64,000 nt of DNA from Micrasema longulum (GCA_022494885.1 JAGVSM010005004.1:1-64000); one strand, 5' to 3'; shown: positions 32,806 to 44,029, counted from the stretch's first letter. Made by a program: numbers and translations. The notes: generated by a model from the letters alone, not told the origin.

Positions 32806-33417
32806 CTGAAAACGGATTACATCTTACATCTCGAATTTCTTTTATTATTTTATTGTTTTCAACCTCTTCTAAATCTTAATTTATTATGATAATGACAAAT
32901 AGAATTATCAATTTATCATGAAAATTATAAATCACAACTCGTAGCGTTTGATAAGTGACAGGACGCCGAAAATGTAAACAAACGACTCGTAAAAAAGGAA
33001 GCTATCTACAATACTCAATAAAATCTATAGACATTGATGAAAACAATCCGATGACGTCACAAAACATCCGAAGACGTCATACTTGATGACGTCACGAATT
33101 GTTTGTTTTTGGCACCATTCAAATTACTAGAATTTAATCCTTTATATCTTCCTTATTTCTTAACAGATTTTTAAAATAATAGTACCGATCGCCTTGTGAT
33201 TTTTTAGAATAATTTATTAGCTAATAAAAAAATCCATGATTATTGCCCATTGGCCCGGCCCTACTGTAGTAAAAAACATATTTAAAGTCAAAGTATAAAA
33301 ATAAATGTATGTGTATAGCAAAATACCGAGTAAAAAGATAAAAAAAAACATAGTAAAAGACAAAGTAAAAGATGTTATTAAAAATAACGTATATGTATAT
33401 TGTAATCAAAACATATT
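32806..33417. other. unassigned AT-rich DNA with a CRE-like cluster
   Basis: It contains three GACGTCA cores within 43 bp (33052-33059, 33073-33079, 33087-33094), two of them full TGACGTCA octamers, the CREB/ATF-type consensus. No gene start lies nearby, so a regulatory role is unsupported. Confidence 0.35.
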
Positions 33418-33592
33418 AACCTTTCAACAATATTTTGAGTTTGTCCAAATTTTTGTAGACAAGGACTGGATTCAACTCCCTGGGGAGCTGTTAATATTAA
33501 CATATTACAACAAAGATGAAGAACATTTAAGAAAAGGTAATAAGAAGTCTAGGCATCTACAGGGCTTATGACCTGTCAATGGCTGGTTTAAT
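33418..33592 (-). repeat. repeat family Q copy
   Basis: Starts CAACAATATTTTGAGTTTGT, CTACAAAAATT and AAGGACTGGATT-type blocks, ACTCCCTGGGGAGCTGTTAA, CATATTACAACAAAGATGAA, GGCATCTACAGGGCTTATGA. It breaks off after GGCTGGTTTAA. Confidence 0.75.
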
Positions 33593-34186
33593 TGATGAAT
33601 TGCGGCGAAAGTGGAGCAAAGTGGGGGGTTTTTGGACACAGTCCGATGTATTGAAATATGATTTTACGCTCCTTCTGGACTATTCTTAATTCTATGATTA
33701 TATTATGCTTACATTATAATATTTCAGAGCTTGTTAGATTACTGTATTTTTAATGCCTTTTATTTTTTGTAATCATTCTCGTTTTCAAATAAGATATTAA
33801 AATATTGCTATTGTTTTTCGGTTTTTATCATATGAAATTGTCAAACTTTATTATTATTTTAAGATTCTGTTGACCGATGTTATTATTTGATTGCGTTTAA
33901 ATATGCCATGTTGTCACGTGGTTTAATTTGTTTGCCTTTTTGACGTTTGCAAAGTCACGTTCCACAGTGTAACGATGTGTAAAAAATAAATAAAACATAA
34001 TATTCAATTTTTGAGATTTGGATTAAAAAAACAGTGGTTATATTCCACTCAAGAAACGCGGATGAAACAACGCATTGATAGTAGAACGATGGCTAAACCG
34101 AATTTGTTAATAAATTAAACTATAGTAAAACTCAACTTTCGCTTTCGAAGTACTTGTTTGCGATTAAATTTCAAAACTAAAAATTG
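33593..34186. other. unassigned DNA
   Basis: No feature supported. Confidence 0.35.
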
Positions 34187-34840
34187 ACAATCATCATCAG
34201 CCGTCTCTTGTCCAATGTTGAACATAGGCCTCCCCCTTTAGTCTCCATATTTCCCTATCCTGAGCCAACTGCATCCAACCACTTCCTGCAACTCGTCTTA
34301 TGTCATCAGACCACCTTGTCTGAGGCCTGCCGACACTTCTTCTACCCGTTCTGGGTCGCCATTCCAGGACTTTTTTGGTCCATCTAGAGTCTGTGATTCT
34401 GGCTATATGACCAGCCCAGCTCCATTTCTGGTTGGTAGCCTTATGGACCACATCGGTGATCTTTGTTCTCGCTCTAATCCATGTATTGGTTTTTCTGTCT
34501 CAACGAAATACCCAACATTCTCTTTTCCATGGCTCTCTGTGTCATTGATAATTTGTGTAATTTTTTTTTCGTGAACACAAAAGTTTCACAGCCATATGTC
34601 AGTACAGGGAGAACACAAGCATCAAAAAGTTTCTTCTTTAAGTAATGTAAATACTTCGAAGATTTTAGGATATATGAGAGCTTACCAAAGGCGGCCCATG
34701 CTAGACCTCGCCTTCTTTCTGTTTCTACCTCTTGATTATCTTTGCCGAGCTTTATTTCATGTCCTAAGTATAAATAACTATCAATCTTTTCAATTATTTC
34801 TCCATTTACTAAGATGTAATATTATGTAAATTGACAATAT
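34187..34840 (-). pseudogene. RTE-like retrotransposon 3' fragment (family H)
   Basis: Minus-strand C-terminus: NQKWSWAGHIARITDSRWTK, VGRPQTRWSDDIRRVAGSGW, MQLAQDREIWRLKGEAYVQH. This is the standard tail of insect RTE-like ORF2 proteins. The 3' end is GACGGCTGATGATGATTG, a TGA-repeat tail. Upstream pieces toward 34830 are frame-broken. It is a different family from G and I. Confidence 0.8.
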
Positions 34841-34849
34841 TAAAAAAAA

Positions 34850-35407
34850 AAATTATTTATGTAGGTACTTGTTTATAATTGAATTCCAAAACATAAAATA
34901 AATATTTTTTTCAAACATGGGATTCTTTTTGCAAACGTCAAACTCCGGTCGTCTCACCAACAATGGGGTGTACTTATGTAGGAATACTCATTTTCAAAAA
35001 TGTATTGAATTCAATATTATTTTAGTTTTACCAAAAATCCAATGAAAAGAAAGAAATGGGTAGAAATTATAAAAAAAATAAGGAAAGAATCTGATTTAGA
35101 TCCACAAAAAACAAATGCCGTTTGTAAACATTCAAAAACAAACTTTTTTTACACACAAAAAAACAACATCTTTCCAATTTTTTTGCAAATGCATTCTCCT
35201 CGAATGAAACCCTGGTAGATCGATGAATAAAACATTTATACTTCTAACTTATTTTTTACATATTCGATTAAATGTTTAAATATCTACGAACACGCACAGC
35301 GTAAAGATCTATATTTATCTGAAAACCGCACGTAAATCGGTTTAGCCGTTTAGAAGGAATTCAGTGACATCACACGTAAAGAGGAATTATATATATATAT
35401 ATAAAGA
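34850..35407 (-). mobile_element. non-autonomous Helitron relative, 3'-truncated
   Basis: The minus-strand 5' end TCTTTATATATATATATATA starts at 35407 after an A. It is followed by AATTCCTCTTTACGTGTGAT and ACCGATTTACGTGCGGTTTT, collinear with 27923-28650 through CTCCGGTCGTCTCACCAAC-type sequence. The CTAG end is absent where it meets family H. Confidence 0.7.
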
Positions 35408-36119
35408 TTAATTTTAAAACGTAACACTTCTGAATTCATAAATCATTAAAATAACTTAACGTTTTAAGATGAATAATAATTAATGATAATAATATATTAT
35501 TCAATAAAAGTACCAACTATATACTTACCTATCTAAAACCCTTATTTTCAAATTTGTAAATTCCATTCTTGGTTAAGTGATTTAAAAAAAATCACTGTGG
35601 TCGTTTTCGAATCAAAAGTAGTATAGTATAAGTTAGTTTAATTAACTTTCCTAAGATCTCTTGTTTGAGCTTTAGCCCAAGTAGCATGTATGGAGTACGG
35701 TGACATCACACGTACAGAGGAATTATATATTATAAAGATTAGACTTTCATATTATTTTCTCAAGAAAACGTCAAGCATAAAAACTTATTTCAATTTTAAT
35801 AACAAATGTACAGCAAAAAGATGAGGTTTTATCTCTTCTTACGGCGAGTAATGTTAACCTTTGATACTCTGTAAGATCCTAATAATATTTTTTGTTATTT
35901 TATTACTAAGCGACAAGTTCGTCTTGTGACGATTGTTATTTTGTTTTTTAGATACATTTACGCAAAATACTTGAGACATCGCGTGCGTTATGTTTTATTA
36001 ATTTATCTGTCTTTTTCAACATTCATTTGTTTATTCATTTATACAATCGTCAATAACATATTTTTTAGAATAATAACTTAATATTTATTCATTTATTTAT
36101 ACTTTTACATTGTTTGTAT
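35408..36119. other. unassigned DNA with a Helitron 5'-end fragment
   Basis: About 35675-35738 on the minus strand repeats the Helitron 5' end (TCTTTATAATATATAATTCC, TCTGTACGTGTGATGTCACC). The rest is AT-rich and unassigned. Confidence 0.4.
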
Positions 36120-37175
36120 TATTTTTTTATACATAATAAAGATAGTGTAGCGTGTGTAAGGGTAAATGGGTCATTAACTTCCTGGTTTGACATCCCTAAA
36201 GGAGTCAAACAGGGATGTGTAATGTCACCGTGGTTATTCAACATATACATGGATAAATGTATGAGAGAATTGAAAAGTATGGATGTGGGAGCGAAAATGA
36301 GTAATCTAATTGTCAGTTGCCTTCTGTACGCCGATGACGCAGTCCTCCTAGCTGACAGCGAAGAGGAACTGCAATCCTTGGTTACAAAGGTTTACGAAGT
36401 GTGCAAGGAGAGTGATTCGCTAATGAATGTGCAAAAGTCGAACGTCATGGTCTTTGAAAGAAATGTAACTATGACTGAATGTAAGATTGTAGTAAATGGA
36501 GATAGTTTGAAACAGGTCGAAGAATTTGTATATCTGGGTAGTATGTTTACTAGAGATGGAAATGGACAAGGATATTGAAAGGAGGGTTAGTGCCGGTAAC
36601 AGAGTTAATGGTGCCTTAAAGTCTGTCGTAGCAAAAAAGTGTCTATCGCAAGAGGCTAATTTAGCAGTTCATAATGGAGTTCTGGTACCAACCCTAATGT
36701 ATGGAAGCGAAGCATGGAGTTGGAAAAAAAAGGACGAAAGTAGACTGAATGCTGTTGAAATGCGATCCCTCAGGCGAATGTGCGGAAAAACAATGTATGA
36801 TAGGTGCCCTAATGTCGAAATTAGAGCAGAATGCAAGGCTGAGTTAAGCATTATCGACAAATTAAGAAAGGTCTTTTGCGATGGTTTGGTCATGTGGAGC
36901 GAATGAATGATGGAAGAACGGCTAAAAAGATTTATGATGCGAATGTGTCCGGTTGTAGAAGTCAAGGAAGGCCGAGAAAGACATGGCATGATCAAGTACA
37001 ACAAATTCTTGAAAGTGGTCATGTGAAAAGTCGGAATAATCGACGTGCGTGCATGAGAAGATGTATGAATGTGAAGGAAGCAAAGGAAGCGTGCCAGGAC
37101 AGAGTGGTGTGGCGTTCTATCCTCTCTGCCTACCCCTCTGGGGAAATGGCGTGATGGTTAGTTAGTTAGTTAGTT
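36120..37175 (+). pseudogene. non-LTR retrotransposon family I, near-intact 3' part
   Basis: Frame 1 (to about 36578) holds RT core motifs: PKGVKQGCVMSPWLFNIYMD, then the catalytic [27 protein letters not shown] and [15 protein letters not shown] 1-nt shift near 36560 leads to [39 protein letters not shown] and MRRMCGKT-type sequence. A second shift near 36870 leads to [35 protein letters not shown] and RRCMNVKEAKEACQDRVVWR, ending YPSGEMA*. The tail is five GTTA units (37158-37180). The 5' truncation falls within the RT palm. It is very similar to 45319-46235. Confidence 0.85.
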
Positions 37176-37180
37176 AGTTA

Positions 37181-37420
37181 ATAATGTTCCCTCGCTGGGG
37201 TGTCCCGTGCCGAGGGAAACATTTTACAAAATGTGAAACATGCCTAAACGTATTTAATCCAATTAACCTAATTATCATTATTTACATTTAAGTCAAGATT
37301 GAAATGTCACTATCTAAATATTTAAATTGTTCCTTTATCCTTCTTCTTTCCTTCCCATCCCCTCTCCTCTCTTCATCAGTCCTTGTCTACAAAAATTTGG
37401 ACAAACTCAAAATATTCAAA
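37181..37420 (+). repeat. junction of hairpin, T 3' end and Q end
   Basis: 37186-37222 holds an inverted repeat AATGTTCCCTCG / CGAGGGAAACATT. 37229-37372 is the reverse complement of the T-family 3' end (compare 23990-24060). 37372-37420 is the Q terminal block CAGTCCTTGTCTACAAAAAT, TTGGACAAACTCAAAATATT. Confidence 0.55.
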
Positions 37421-37786
37421 GCATATGCTACTGTATTAAAAAAAATATTTTTACAAGAATGACTAATTTCAGAAAAAAACAACAATTAATTTTTATTGAA
37501 ATATATAGTTTATTAGTTAAATAAAATAGGAAAAAATGTAAAACAATGATGCTTAGTATAAACATATCAAAACTTTATAATTTCCTCATATCGGTTTATT
37601 TAGTAGGTACACAAATATTACATTTGACACAAATATAAATGTGAAAGAGTACAAATATAAAACTTAAGGTAAAAAAAGTAACGGTTTATTAAAAATTTAG
37701 TATTGGTGTTGTCATTTTACATAAATAAAAATTTAAGCACTTAATATTTACAAAAATCTATATTTAAAAATAAAAAAAATTAAAAC

Positions 37787-38353
37787 TTAAAAACAAAATT
37801 GAACACATAACAATTTTAATACCTCTTTCGACAAAATAGACTTAAGCTAGGGTTTCCTAGGACAGCGGTGCCCGTAGTTTAACGGCCGTAGTGAACGGTG
37901 ATGCAGTGGACAGCCGTCGTAACGGTGACTAGAGTGTGGTTTCCTAGGAAAACGGTGTTATCAACACCATTTAACACCGTTTCCCTCGGAAACCACTCTC
38001 TAGTCAACGTTACGGCGGCTGTCCACTACATCGCCGTTCACTACGGCCGTTAAAATACGGGCACCGCTGTCCTAGGAAACCCTAACTTTATTCTTACGAG
38101 GCAAATTTCTAGGGCTTGAAATTAAGGGATCTGAAGAAGAAAGAAGTCTATGTAAGAGATCGGTATTAGATAAAGTTCGTGACATTTTTCGTATGTTATC
38201 ACGCCTATAAAGCCTAAAATTGTTGTTGCCTGAATCCGCTATCTCCTCAGATAATTCTCCAATAGACAATAACGCATGCTCAATCGCCTCAGACCTATGA
38301 ATAGGTATTTTATGGACAGAAGATGGAATATTCCATTTTGTAACGTGTAATTC
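37787..38353 (-). pseudogene. transposon-type exon (U) split by foldback N3
   Basis: Minus strand. A TATAG splice-acceptor-like site (38354-38358) opens an 83-codon frame, ELHVTKWNIPSSVHKIPIHR ... LSIGELSEEIADSGNNNFRL ... TNTDLLHRLL-like LSNTDLLHRLLSSSDPLISS ... PRNLPRKN. N3 interrupts there. Beyond it the same frame resumes, KSILSKEVLKLLCVQ, to a TAA at 37787-37789. Taking out N3 and one TAA gives an unbroken join (RKN-KSIL). The composition and block order feel like the C-terminus of an insect multi-copy transposon protein, but I cannot name the family. The insertion makes it non-functional as it stands. Confidence 0.5.
37845..38087. mobile_element. long foldback MITE, family N copy 3
   Basis: AGCTAGGGTTTCCTAGGACA... 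inverted arms of about 105 bp, total 243 bp. TTA flanks on both sides (37842-37844 and 38088-38090). The right terminal base pair pattern is CCCTAACT, one change from N1 and N2. Confidence 0.85.
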
Positions 38354-38760
38354 CTATACTTAATTTTATTTATATTATATCCTATTCAAAAACTACCATT
38401 CATTTATGCTTCAAAGTATACAAAAAGAATCAAACATACCTTTAACTTAAATTTCCATCACAAAAAACACACATCCATGAGTAATTCTGAGAAATATAGA
38501 ACAGTTAACACGGTGACTAATAAGCGCACCGATTACAGTAATTAGCATTTCCTTGGATGAACTCACTTTCGATGCTGAAATACAAATGAACCCTTTTGAA
38601 ATCCAAGGTTGTTTTTATGCGCTCAGTAAATATGGCTTTCAGTCACTTATTTCATGCGGTGACACATCATAATTTGGACATGAATATTGGAAGGCTGTGA
38701 CCTACGGTGAGACCACCGTGCGATGGAGCTAGTTCTGATTGGGACTCTTAAGATCCGTGG
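38354..38760. other. unassigned DNA
   Basis: No supported feature. It would be intron if U was once spliced. Confidence 0.3.
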
Positions 38761-38955
38761 CGGCCTCCGTGGTGTAGTGGTCAAGACGCTTGACTCACAC
38801 ACGGAAGGTTCCGGGTTCGATTCCCGGTGAGAACACAAAAATTAAAAAATGTGATTTTTCTCAAGCCTGGGTGCTCTGTGATGTAATTCACCACTGTAAT
38901 TAGGCCTCCTGGCCTGTTGTGGTGCAAAAAAAAAATGTAAATGTAAAAAAAAAAA
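38761..38955 (+). repeat. tRNA-derived SINE, family A
   Basis: Head CGGCCTCCGTGGTGTAGTGG, then TTGACTCACACACGGAAGG and a perfect B box GGGTTCGATTCCC. It is closest to valine-CAC tRNA by eye. The body is GTGATTTTTCTCAAGCCTGG, GTGCTCTGTGATGTAATTCA, GGCCTCCTGGCCTGTTGTGG, followed by A-rich sequence. Copies at 51221-51400 and 53073-53240 (minus). Confidence 0.85.
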
Positions 38956-38984
38956 AAAATATGATGTTTAATTAAGCTTTTAGT

Positions 38985-39335
38985 GTAATTATTATTTGCT
39001 TGATCAGTTTATATATAAAATATGTATATAAATCTATGCAATATCTCGCAGCAGTCTCCTGCAATGGTCTCTTCCCTTAGACAAAATCCAAACTACTACA
39101 CTCTTTTTGAAAATGGCTTTCGTTTGGGAGAAATTAATATATTCATCCAGGACATTAAATACTCTTAAAGAAACAAAAGACAAACTCCTCTGAGCAAAAT
39201 TCGTACGTGTTTATGGTATTATATAATTCAAATTACAGGAAAACCTCGTACGACCATTCTGCTGGGATCTCCTCTTGTAACACCTACATTCCTTAAAATA
39301 TAGCTTGATTAGAATGACAGAAAAAGTGACGACAT
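38985..39335 (-). pseudogene. LINE C-terminal remnant (family X)
   Basis: Frame-shifted minus-strand pieces (SLILYGLRN-like, VRGFPVI, YKHVRILLRGVCLLFL) fit a CR1/Jockey tail. The low-coordinate part, CAGCAGTCTCCTGCAATGGT, recurs inverted at 42776-42845, and TTATTTGCTTGATCAGT recurs near 56502. Confidence 0.4.
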
Positions 39336-39796
39336 AACTTTGTAGTAACGTCTAAGGAATGATTTATATTGACACACGATAAATCGTTCGTATCTGACTT
39401 GTCATTTTTTTTATATATACAATGCTTGACATATAAATCAACATACTTATATAAAATCAGCTTTAAACCTTAAAAAAACTAAAATAAACCTAATTATTAA
39501 CGACGTTCTTACAAGGTTACGTCGTTTTGCAAAAATGTTAGAGATGAGACAAATTGATCAATGTAATTTGATCGAATAAAAAAATAGTTCGTTTGAAAAT
39601 GTTCACGAAAAAAGTATGAATGTCTTATTTTTTATGAATAATTGTCTTAAACACACTATAATAGGCTTGTTTTTGCGTTTTTATATAAATTTTCGGAAGC
39701 AGAGTCTCATGTTTGCATGAAAAAACTGATAAAATCGATTTGATCGCTACATGATCAGTGATCAGTACTTTCCCACCACTAGTCACATTAGTGTTA
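39336..39796. other. unassigned DNA
   Basis: No feature supported. Confidence 0.3.
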
Positions 39797-39905
39797 TACT
39801 GGCGGCATTTGGTTTTCACTGAGCAAATATTTGATCTCCAGACAGCCTTCATACTGTCGAATGTGGCGCCTGCTACTCTTAACCGCACTCCCAATTCTTT
39901 TTAAA
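39797..39905 (-). repeat. family G fragment
   Basis: Matches 3137-3237 (GCGGCATTTGGTTTTCACTG, GATCTCCAGACAGCCTTCAT, GAATGTGGCGCC, AACCGCACTCC). Confidence 0.75.
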
Positions 39906-40419
39906 AGCTTTTTCCTCTCCCAGTTTTTTTATTTAACGACTCAGTTCAGTCGGCTGCAATTATCTATTTTTCTAACCTTCGTTTTAAAACACTTTCTATT
40001 TTTTTAGTACAGGAAAACATGAATGGTTAATCATAAATATTTCCATCGTGTTCCTCAATCTTAGGTAATTAATTACTTCGCTATAAGCTATTGTAATTAT
40101 CTAGAACATCAATCGTAGGTACACAATTATAAATGATATTTTCCCGTAATATCGTGTGGCCTCGGGTCATGAACTTAGTAGGTACGTTTAAACATTATAA
40201 AGTTTTAATTAGTCTCGTTCCATTGGCCGCTGAATTATCAGAGATGAACTGTCCTAACAAAGCAATTGTAATTAATTTGCAGTGAAACTCCAATTATTCG
40301 GATTAATGGGTGCCAGATTGTATTGCTTTTGAAATAATGCAGCGAGTTAGGAACGATTAAAAAAAAACTTAAAGTCTGTTCATCATTACAAGAACCTCCA
40401 AATAAACAAACTAAATGGT
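39906..40419. other. unassigned DNA
   Basis: No feature supported. Confidence 0.3.
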
Positions 40420-40760
40420 TAAACTAAAGAAATTGTTTGAACTCGTGTAAAAACAACATTAAATTTTAATTACTATAAATGTATTATTGTTTTATGTTTT
40501 TTCTTTATATATCCTATATTTTTATTTTTCTTTTCATGTACTCGTATTTAAAATTATATAAACTCTTATAAATAAACAACTAAAACAGTGTAAGTCACTC
40601 TCCAAGCACAAGAGTTAGTCTCTTGTTTTGGAGAGTTACAGTGATAACATTTACTAGATGTGTAAAAGTAGATATGTTTAGAATTTTACAAAAACATGTA
40701 CTCTTTATGAAATTCATGAATATAAAAAAAATAAAAAATTAATGATTCGTACGGACGAAT
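40420..40760 (+). repeat. retrotransposon V 3' untranslated region
   Basis: It is the reverse complement of 49951-50265: TTTGAACTCGTGTAAAAACA, ATAAACAACTAAAACAGTGT, CTCTCCAAGCACAAGAGTTA and ACATGTACTCTTTATGAAAT, ending in an A-rich tail. A short hairpin (TCTCCAAGCACAAGAG...CTCTTGTTTTGGAGA) lies at about 40599-40636. Confidence 0.7.
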
Positions 40761-40992
40761 GGCATTTTGAACTCGAAAACGTTCTTTTCTCTGGGTATTC
40801 AAATAATCGAGGCGTGTTTGTTTACAACGCTTGTAGGCAAAAAGAAAAATAAGGAAAGGCCGCTTATAATTTCCGAGAAGAGTTTGCCCATGGCGAATTC
40901 CTTAATCCGGTTCTGCTACACATCATTGGGTAGATTTCACTTGACGAATCGATAGTGATGCGCGTAATCGATTGGTTCCGATAAAATCGAAT

Positions 40993-41062
40993 AGTAAAAG
41001 TGGAACGAAGGCTGTCTGGAGATCCGATATTTTTTCGGTGAAAACAGAATGCCGCCTATATC
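40993..41062 (+). repeat. family G fragment
   Basis: GAAGGCTGTCTGGAGATCCG and GAAAACAGAATGCCGCC are the reverse complement of the G segment at 3137-3190. Confidence 0.6.
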
Positions 41063-41720
41063 TTTGATGGGCGGACATAAGAGTATAACGATGTGTAAAG
41101 TTTTGACGGTACAGAATATGATATACTATCGCCTGGTAACAGAGGACTTCATGGATTTCTATAAAACGCCAATATCACATAAGCATGAAACGCGCCAAAA
41201 AGCGAGAGGAAACTTCATAGAAAGAAGAGCCATAAATGCGTATGGAGAGAGGACCAGGGCGTATATACTCCCTCGCATAGTAAAGAGACTCCCGGACGAA
41301 ATAAAAAATAGTGAAATGAATAAAAACAAAGTAAAATTGGTTTTAAAAATCTTTTTCTTAAATTCTAAGTTTAGTCTGTAAAAAAAAAAAAAAAATTATA
41401 AAAAAATGGGGAAACCAAACAATTTAAAACAGTGTCAAAAAAAGTGTTTGTTTATTATTTTTTATATATTTTGTTTTCAAAAAAGACTTGATTTACTTGT
41501 ATTTAATTTTTTTAAAACTATTATTTTATTGATATTTTTAAGATTTTTTTAAAAATATTTTATGTAAACATTTATTTATTATATTGTGTTACAAAAACGT
41601 TTAAAGAGAGAAATCCCTGCAAAAAAACTGCTTTTGCAGTTTGGCGGGAATTTAAAAAAAAAATTGTTTAGAATTTAAAAAATAAAAATAAATAAAAAAA
41701 ACGGAATGTTTGTTCATTTT
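41063..41720 (+). mobile_element. LINE 3' end (family Y)
   Basis: The plus-strand frame to 41381 ends with HKHETRQKARGNFIERRAIN, AYGERTRAYILPRIVKRLPD, EIKNSEMNKNKVK. It fits the YG-R-Y-P-I-N-LP pattern of CR1/Jockey C-termini. A poly-A run follows the stop, then an AT-rich untranslated region ending in AAATAAAAAA near 41700. Confidence 0.6.
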
Positions 41721-41765
41721 GTGATTTATATGCGAAAATGTTTTTTGTATATCAGGCGCGTGCGT

Positions 41766-42010
41766 CTGAAACCGAAACTTCGGTCACGAGAACTCGGAGT
41801 CACGAGCCATTAGATGCACACGAGTACAGCCGAACGTAATCTGATACATCCCGGCCGCAAGTTTCGGCCAATGTTTGGCTGAAACCGAAACTTCGGTCAC
41901 GAAAACGTCTAGTCATGATATGTTAGATGCATCCGAGTAGAGCCGAACGTAATCTGATAAATCCTGACCGCAAGTTTCGGCCAATTTTGGCTGGAACCAA
42001 AATTAAAACT
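41766..42010. repeat. 113-bp tandem repeat, about 2.2 copies
   Basis: CTGAAACCGAAACTTCGGTC begins at 41766, again 113 bp later at about 41879, and degenerately near 41990. The units share AGCCGAACGTAATCTGATA and CGCAAGTTTCGGCCAAT. Each unit contains a GAAACCGAAACTTCGG-type imperfect palindrome. Confidence 0.75.
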
Positions 42011-42497
42011 TCGGTCGGTCACTGATATTTGGTGAATATCGAATAAATAAATCACCAATCGATTTCATTATTTACGATTCTTTCTGTTCTGATTCTATTT
42101 CACACTGAGATTATGTACTTCATCCGCCTGGGCACGGCAAAAAATATTTGCAGTTATTTCATCATTCGATTATTGCAATCGATTATTATGTTCGCATATT
42201 CGATTAAACGCATCGCTTCTAAGTTTCTTGTTTAATAGTTTAATGTCATATCGACTTTTATCGCGAAAGGTTGTGTATGCGTCGTTGGAAACTCAATACG
42301 GCTTATGCGATAAAATTATCATTTTCTCAATAGCAAATTGTGATAAAGCTGTTTATCGATCGGTTGTTTTCGTCAATAAAGAAAAACACAGTTTATTCGT
42401 GAAATTAGTGCAGTTTTGGGATTGATTTTACTGATTCTGCTTGGGATTTTCAATAAGGTACCGTTTAGATATTTTAAAAGTTTTATTTATTATTTGT
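42011..42497. other. unassigned DNA
   Basis: The 42228-42425 plus frame has no recognised domain. Confidence 0.3.
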
Positions 42498-42640
42498 AGT
42501 GGTCAGCGCCATGCATGAGGTTTCGGGTTCGAATCCCGACATAGCTGACGTAAAATAATAATTTTAAAATGTTTTTTTTACACTAGAATATTTCACAGTC
42601 CGACTGACTGGTACCCGAAGCGTATGACTAATTTATCAAT
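42498..42640 (+). repeat. SINE family B, 5'-truncated
   Basis: GTGGTCAGCGCCATGCATG, GGTTCGAATCCCGACATAG, TTTTTTTACACTAGAATATT and GACTGGTACCCGAAGCGTA match 15040-15170. Confidence 0.65.
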
Positions 42641-42775
42641 TATTTAACACCAAAAACACGTACAATTTTTGCTCGAGTAGTTTCTCTTTTGTGGCCCTAA
42701 GAGTGTTCAATGTCCTAGATGAGCATATTTAGTTCTCCAAAATGAAAGCCATTTTCAGGAGAAGTGTACAAATTT

Positions 42776-42845
42776 AGATTTTGTCTAAGGGAAGAGACCA
42801 TTGCAGGAGACTGCTGCGAGATTTTGCATAGATTTATATTCTATT
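42776..42845 (+). repeat. family X fragment
   Basis: GACCATTGCAGGAGACTGCT is the reverse complement of the X segment at about 39050-39070. Confidence 0.5.
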
Positions 42846-42959
42846 AAGCGTCCAGATGTTTATTGAAATAATAATATATGCAAACGAGTAATTTTTTATT
42901 TCAATTTTTAATAAAATAATGTACATGCTTCTTCTTTCCACTACTACTACTATTACCAT

Positions 42960-43950
42960 CACTCCATCTCCCCGTAGGGGTAGGCAGAGAGAATGTACTG
43001 TCACACACGTCTATCCTGGCATATTTATTTTATTTATTTATAAATCATATAACATAAAGTATTTAACAAGTATAATACGTTGAATTACATTCCCAGGAGT
43101 TACAACAACTCGATTCGGGACATAAATAATATTAACATTAAGAAAATAACACATATTGAGAACAACAAAGAAACAAAGCAAGTTTAGCACCTTTATAACT
43201 AAATATAGCGCAACAATATTTACGCCAAAAACCTTTTCTTACACAAGGAGAATAAATGTATTTAAGAGAACGCTTTTAAGAATAAAAAAAAGTAGTGAAT
43301 CTACTAAGGGAGATAAGGTCATTAACATCACATGCCATGCAGGTGATGCTGCCATAGCGATGATAAGAACATATCCATCTCAGTTAGTAAACATCTGGAT
43401 GCCTAAGAAATGTCGTATAGTACAATGAACACATGGTTATTGGAGACATAATTCGGATATACAAAACGTGTGTCAGACCAAATCATGGTGTATACAACAG
43501 AGGCGAGGATAGATAGAGAGAAAATAAAAAATACGAAAAACCAAGTAGAAAAACTAAATAGAAAAACCAAATAACTCCTCAGAACGTCAGAGATGAAAGT
43601 ACTAAAGGCAATTGCAGGGAAATCCAAAAGAGGCAGAACCTAGAGTCAAGAAGTTAGACGGATTCGCGATACCCATTGCACAGTAAATAGATTATGGAGA
43701 TATATTCCTAGCTTCTTCCACATTCATACATCTTGTCATATTTCCCCTTCGGTTCTTTCTGCTTTTGACATGTCCAGACTTGAAATTTTGGTTAATCTGA
43801 TCTTGCCACGTCTTCCTTGGTCGTCCTCGTCGCACGTTACCGTTCATTTTCCCCATATATACTTGTTTTACCATTCTTTCGTCGTCCATTCGTTCTACGT
43901 GACCGAACCATCTCAGAGACTCTTTCTTCTTTCTTTATCTCATCAATTAT
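42960..43950 (-). pseudogene. family I retrotransposon split by another LINE fragment
   Basis: The minus-strand upper part (43692-43940) reads [48 protein letters not shown]. The 3' end lies at 42960-43022 (CTCTCTGCCTACCCCTACGG with ATGGTAATAGTAG tail). About 0.67 kb separates them, including the plus-strand fragment 43440-43695. Confidence 0.65.
43440..43695 (+). pseudogene. LINE ORF2 fragment (family J) nested in family I
   Basis: Plus-strand pieces (YKTCVRPNHGVYNR, TEARIDREKIKN, TSEMKVLKAIAGKSKRGRT, VRRIRDTHCTVNRLW) match the TSEMKxLRxIAGKxxxDRxRS region typical of insect RTE-like ORF2 proteins, with a stop and shift. Confidence 0.55.
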
Positions 43951-44029
43951 ACTTGACTCTAAACACCATGAACTGTGTTCAAATACAAATACCTACTCAT
44001 CAAATTTATTAAATGTCAAAATATTTACG

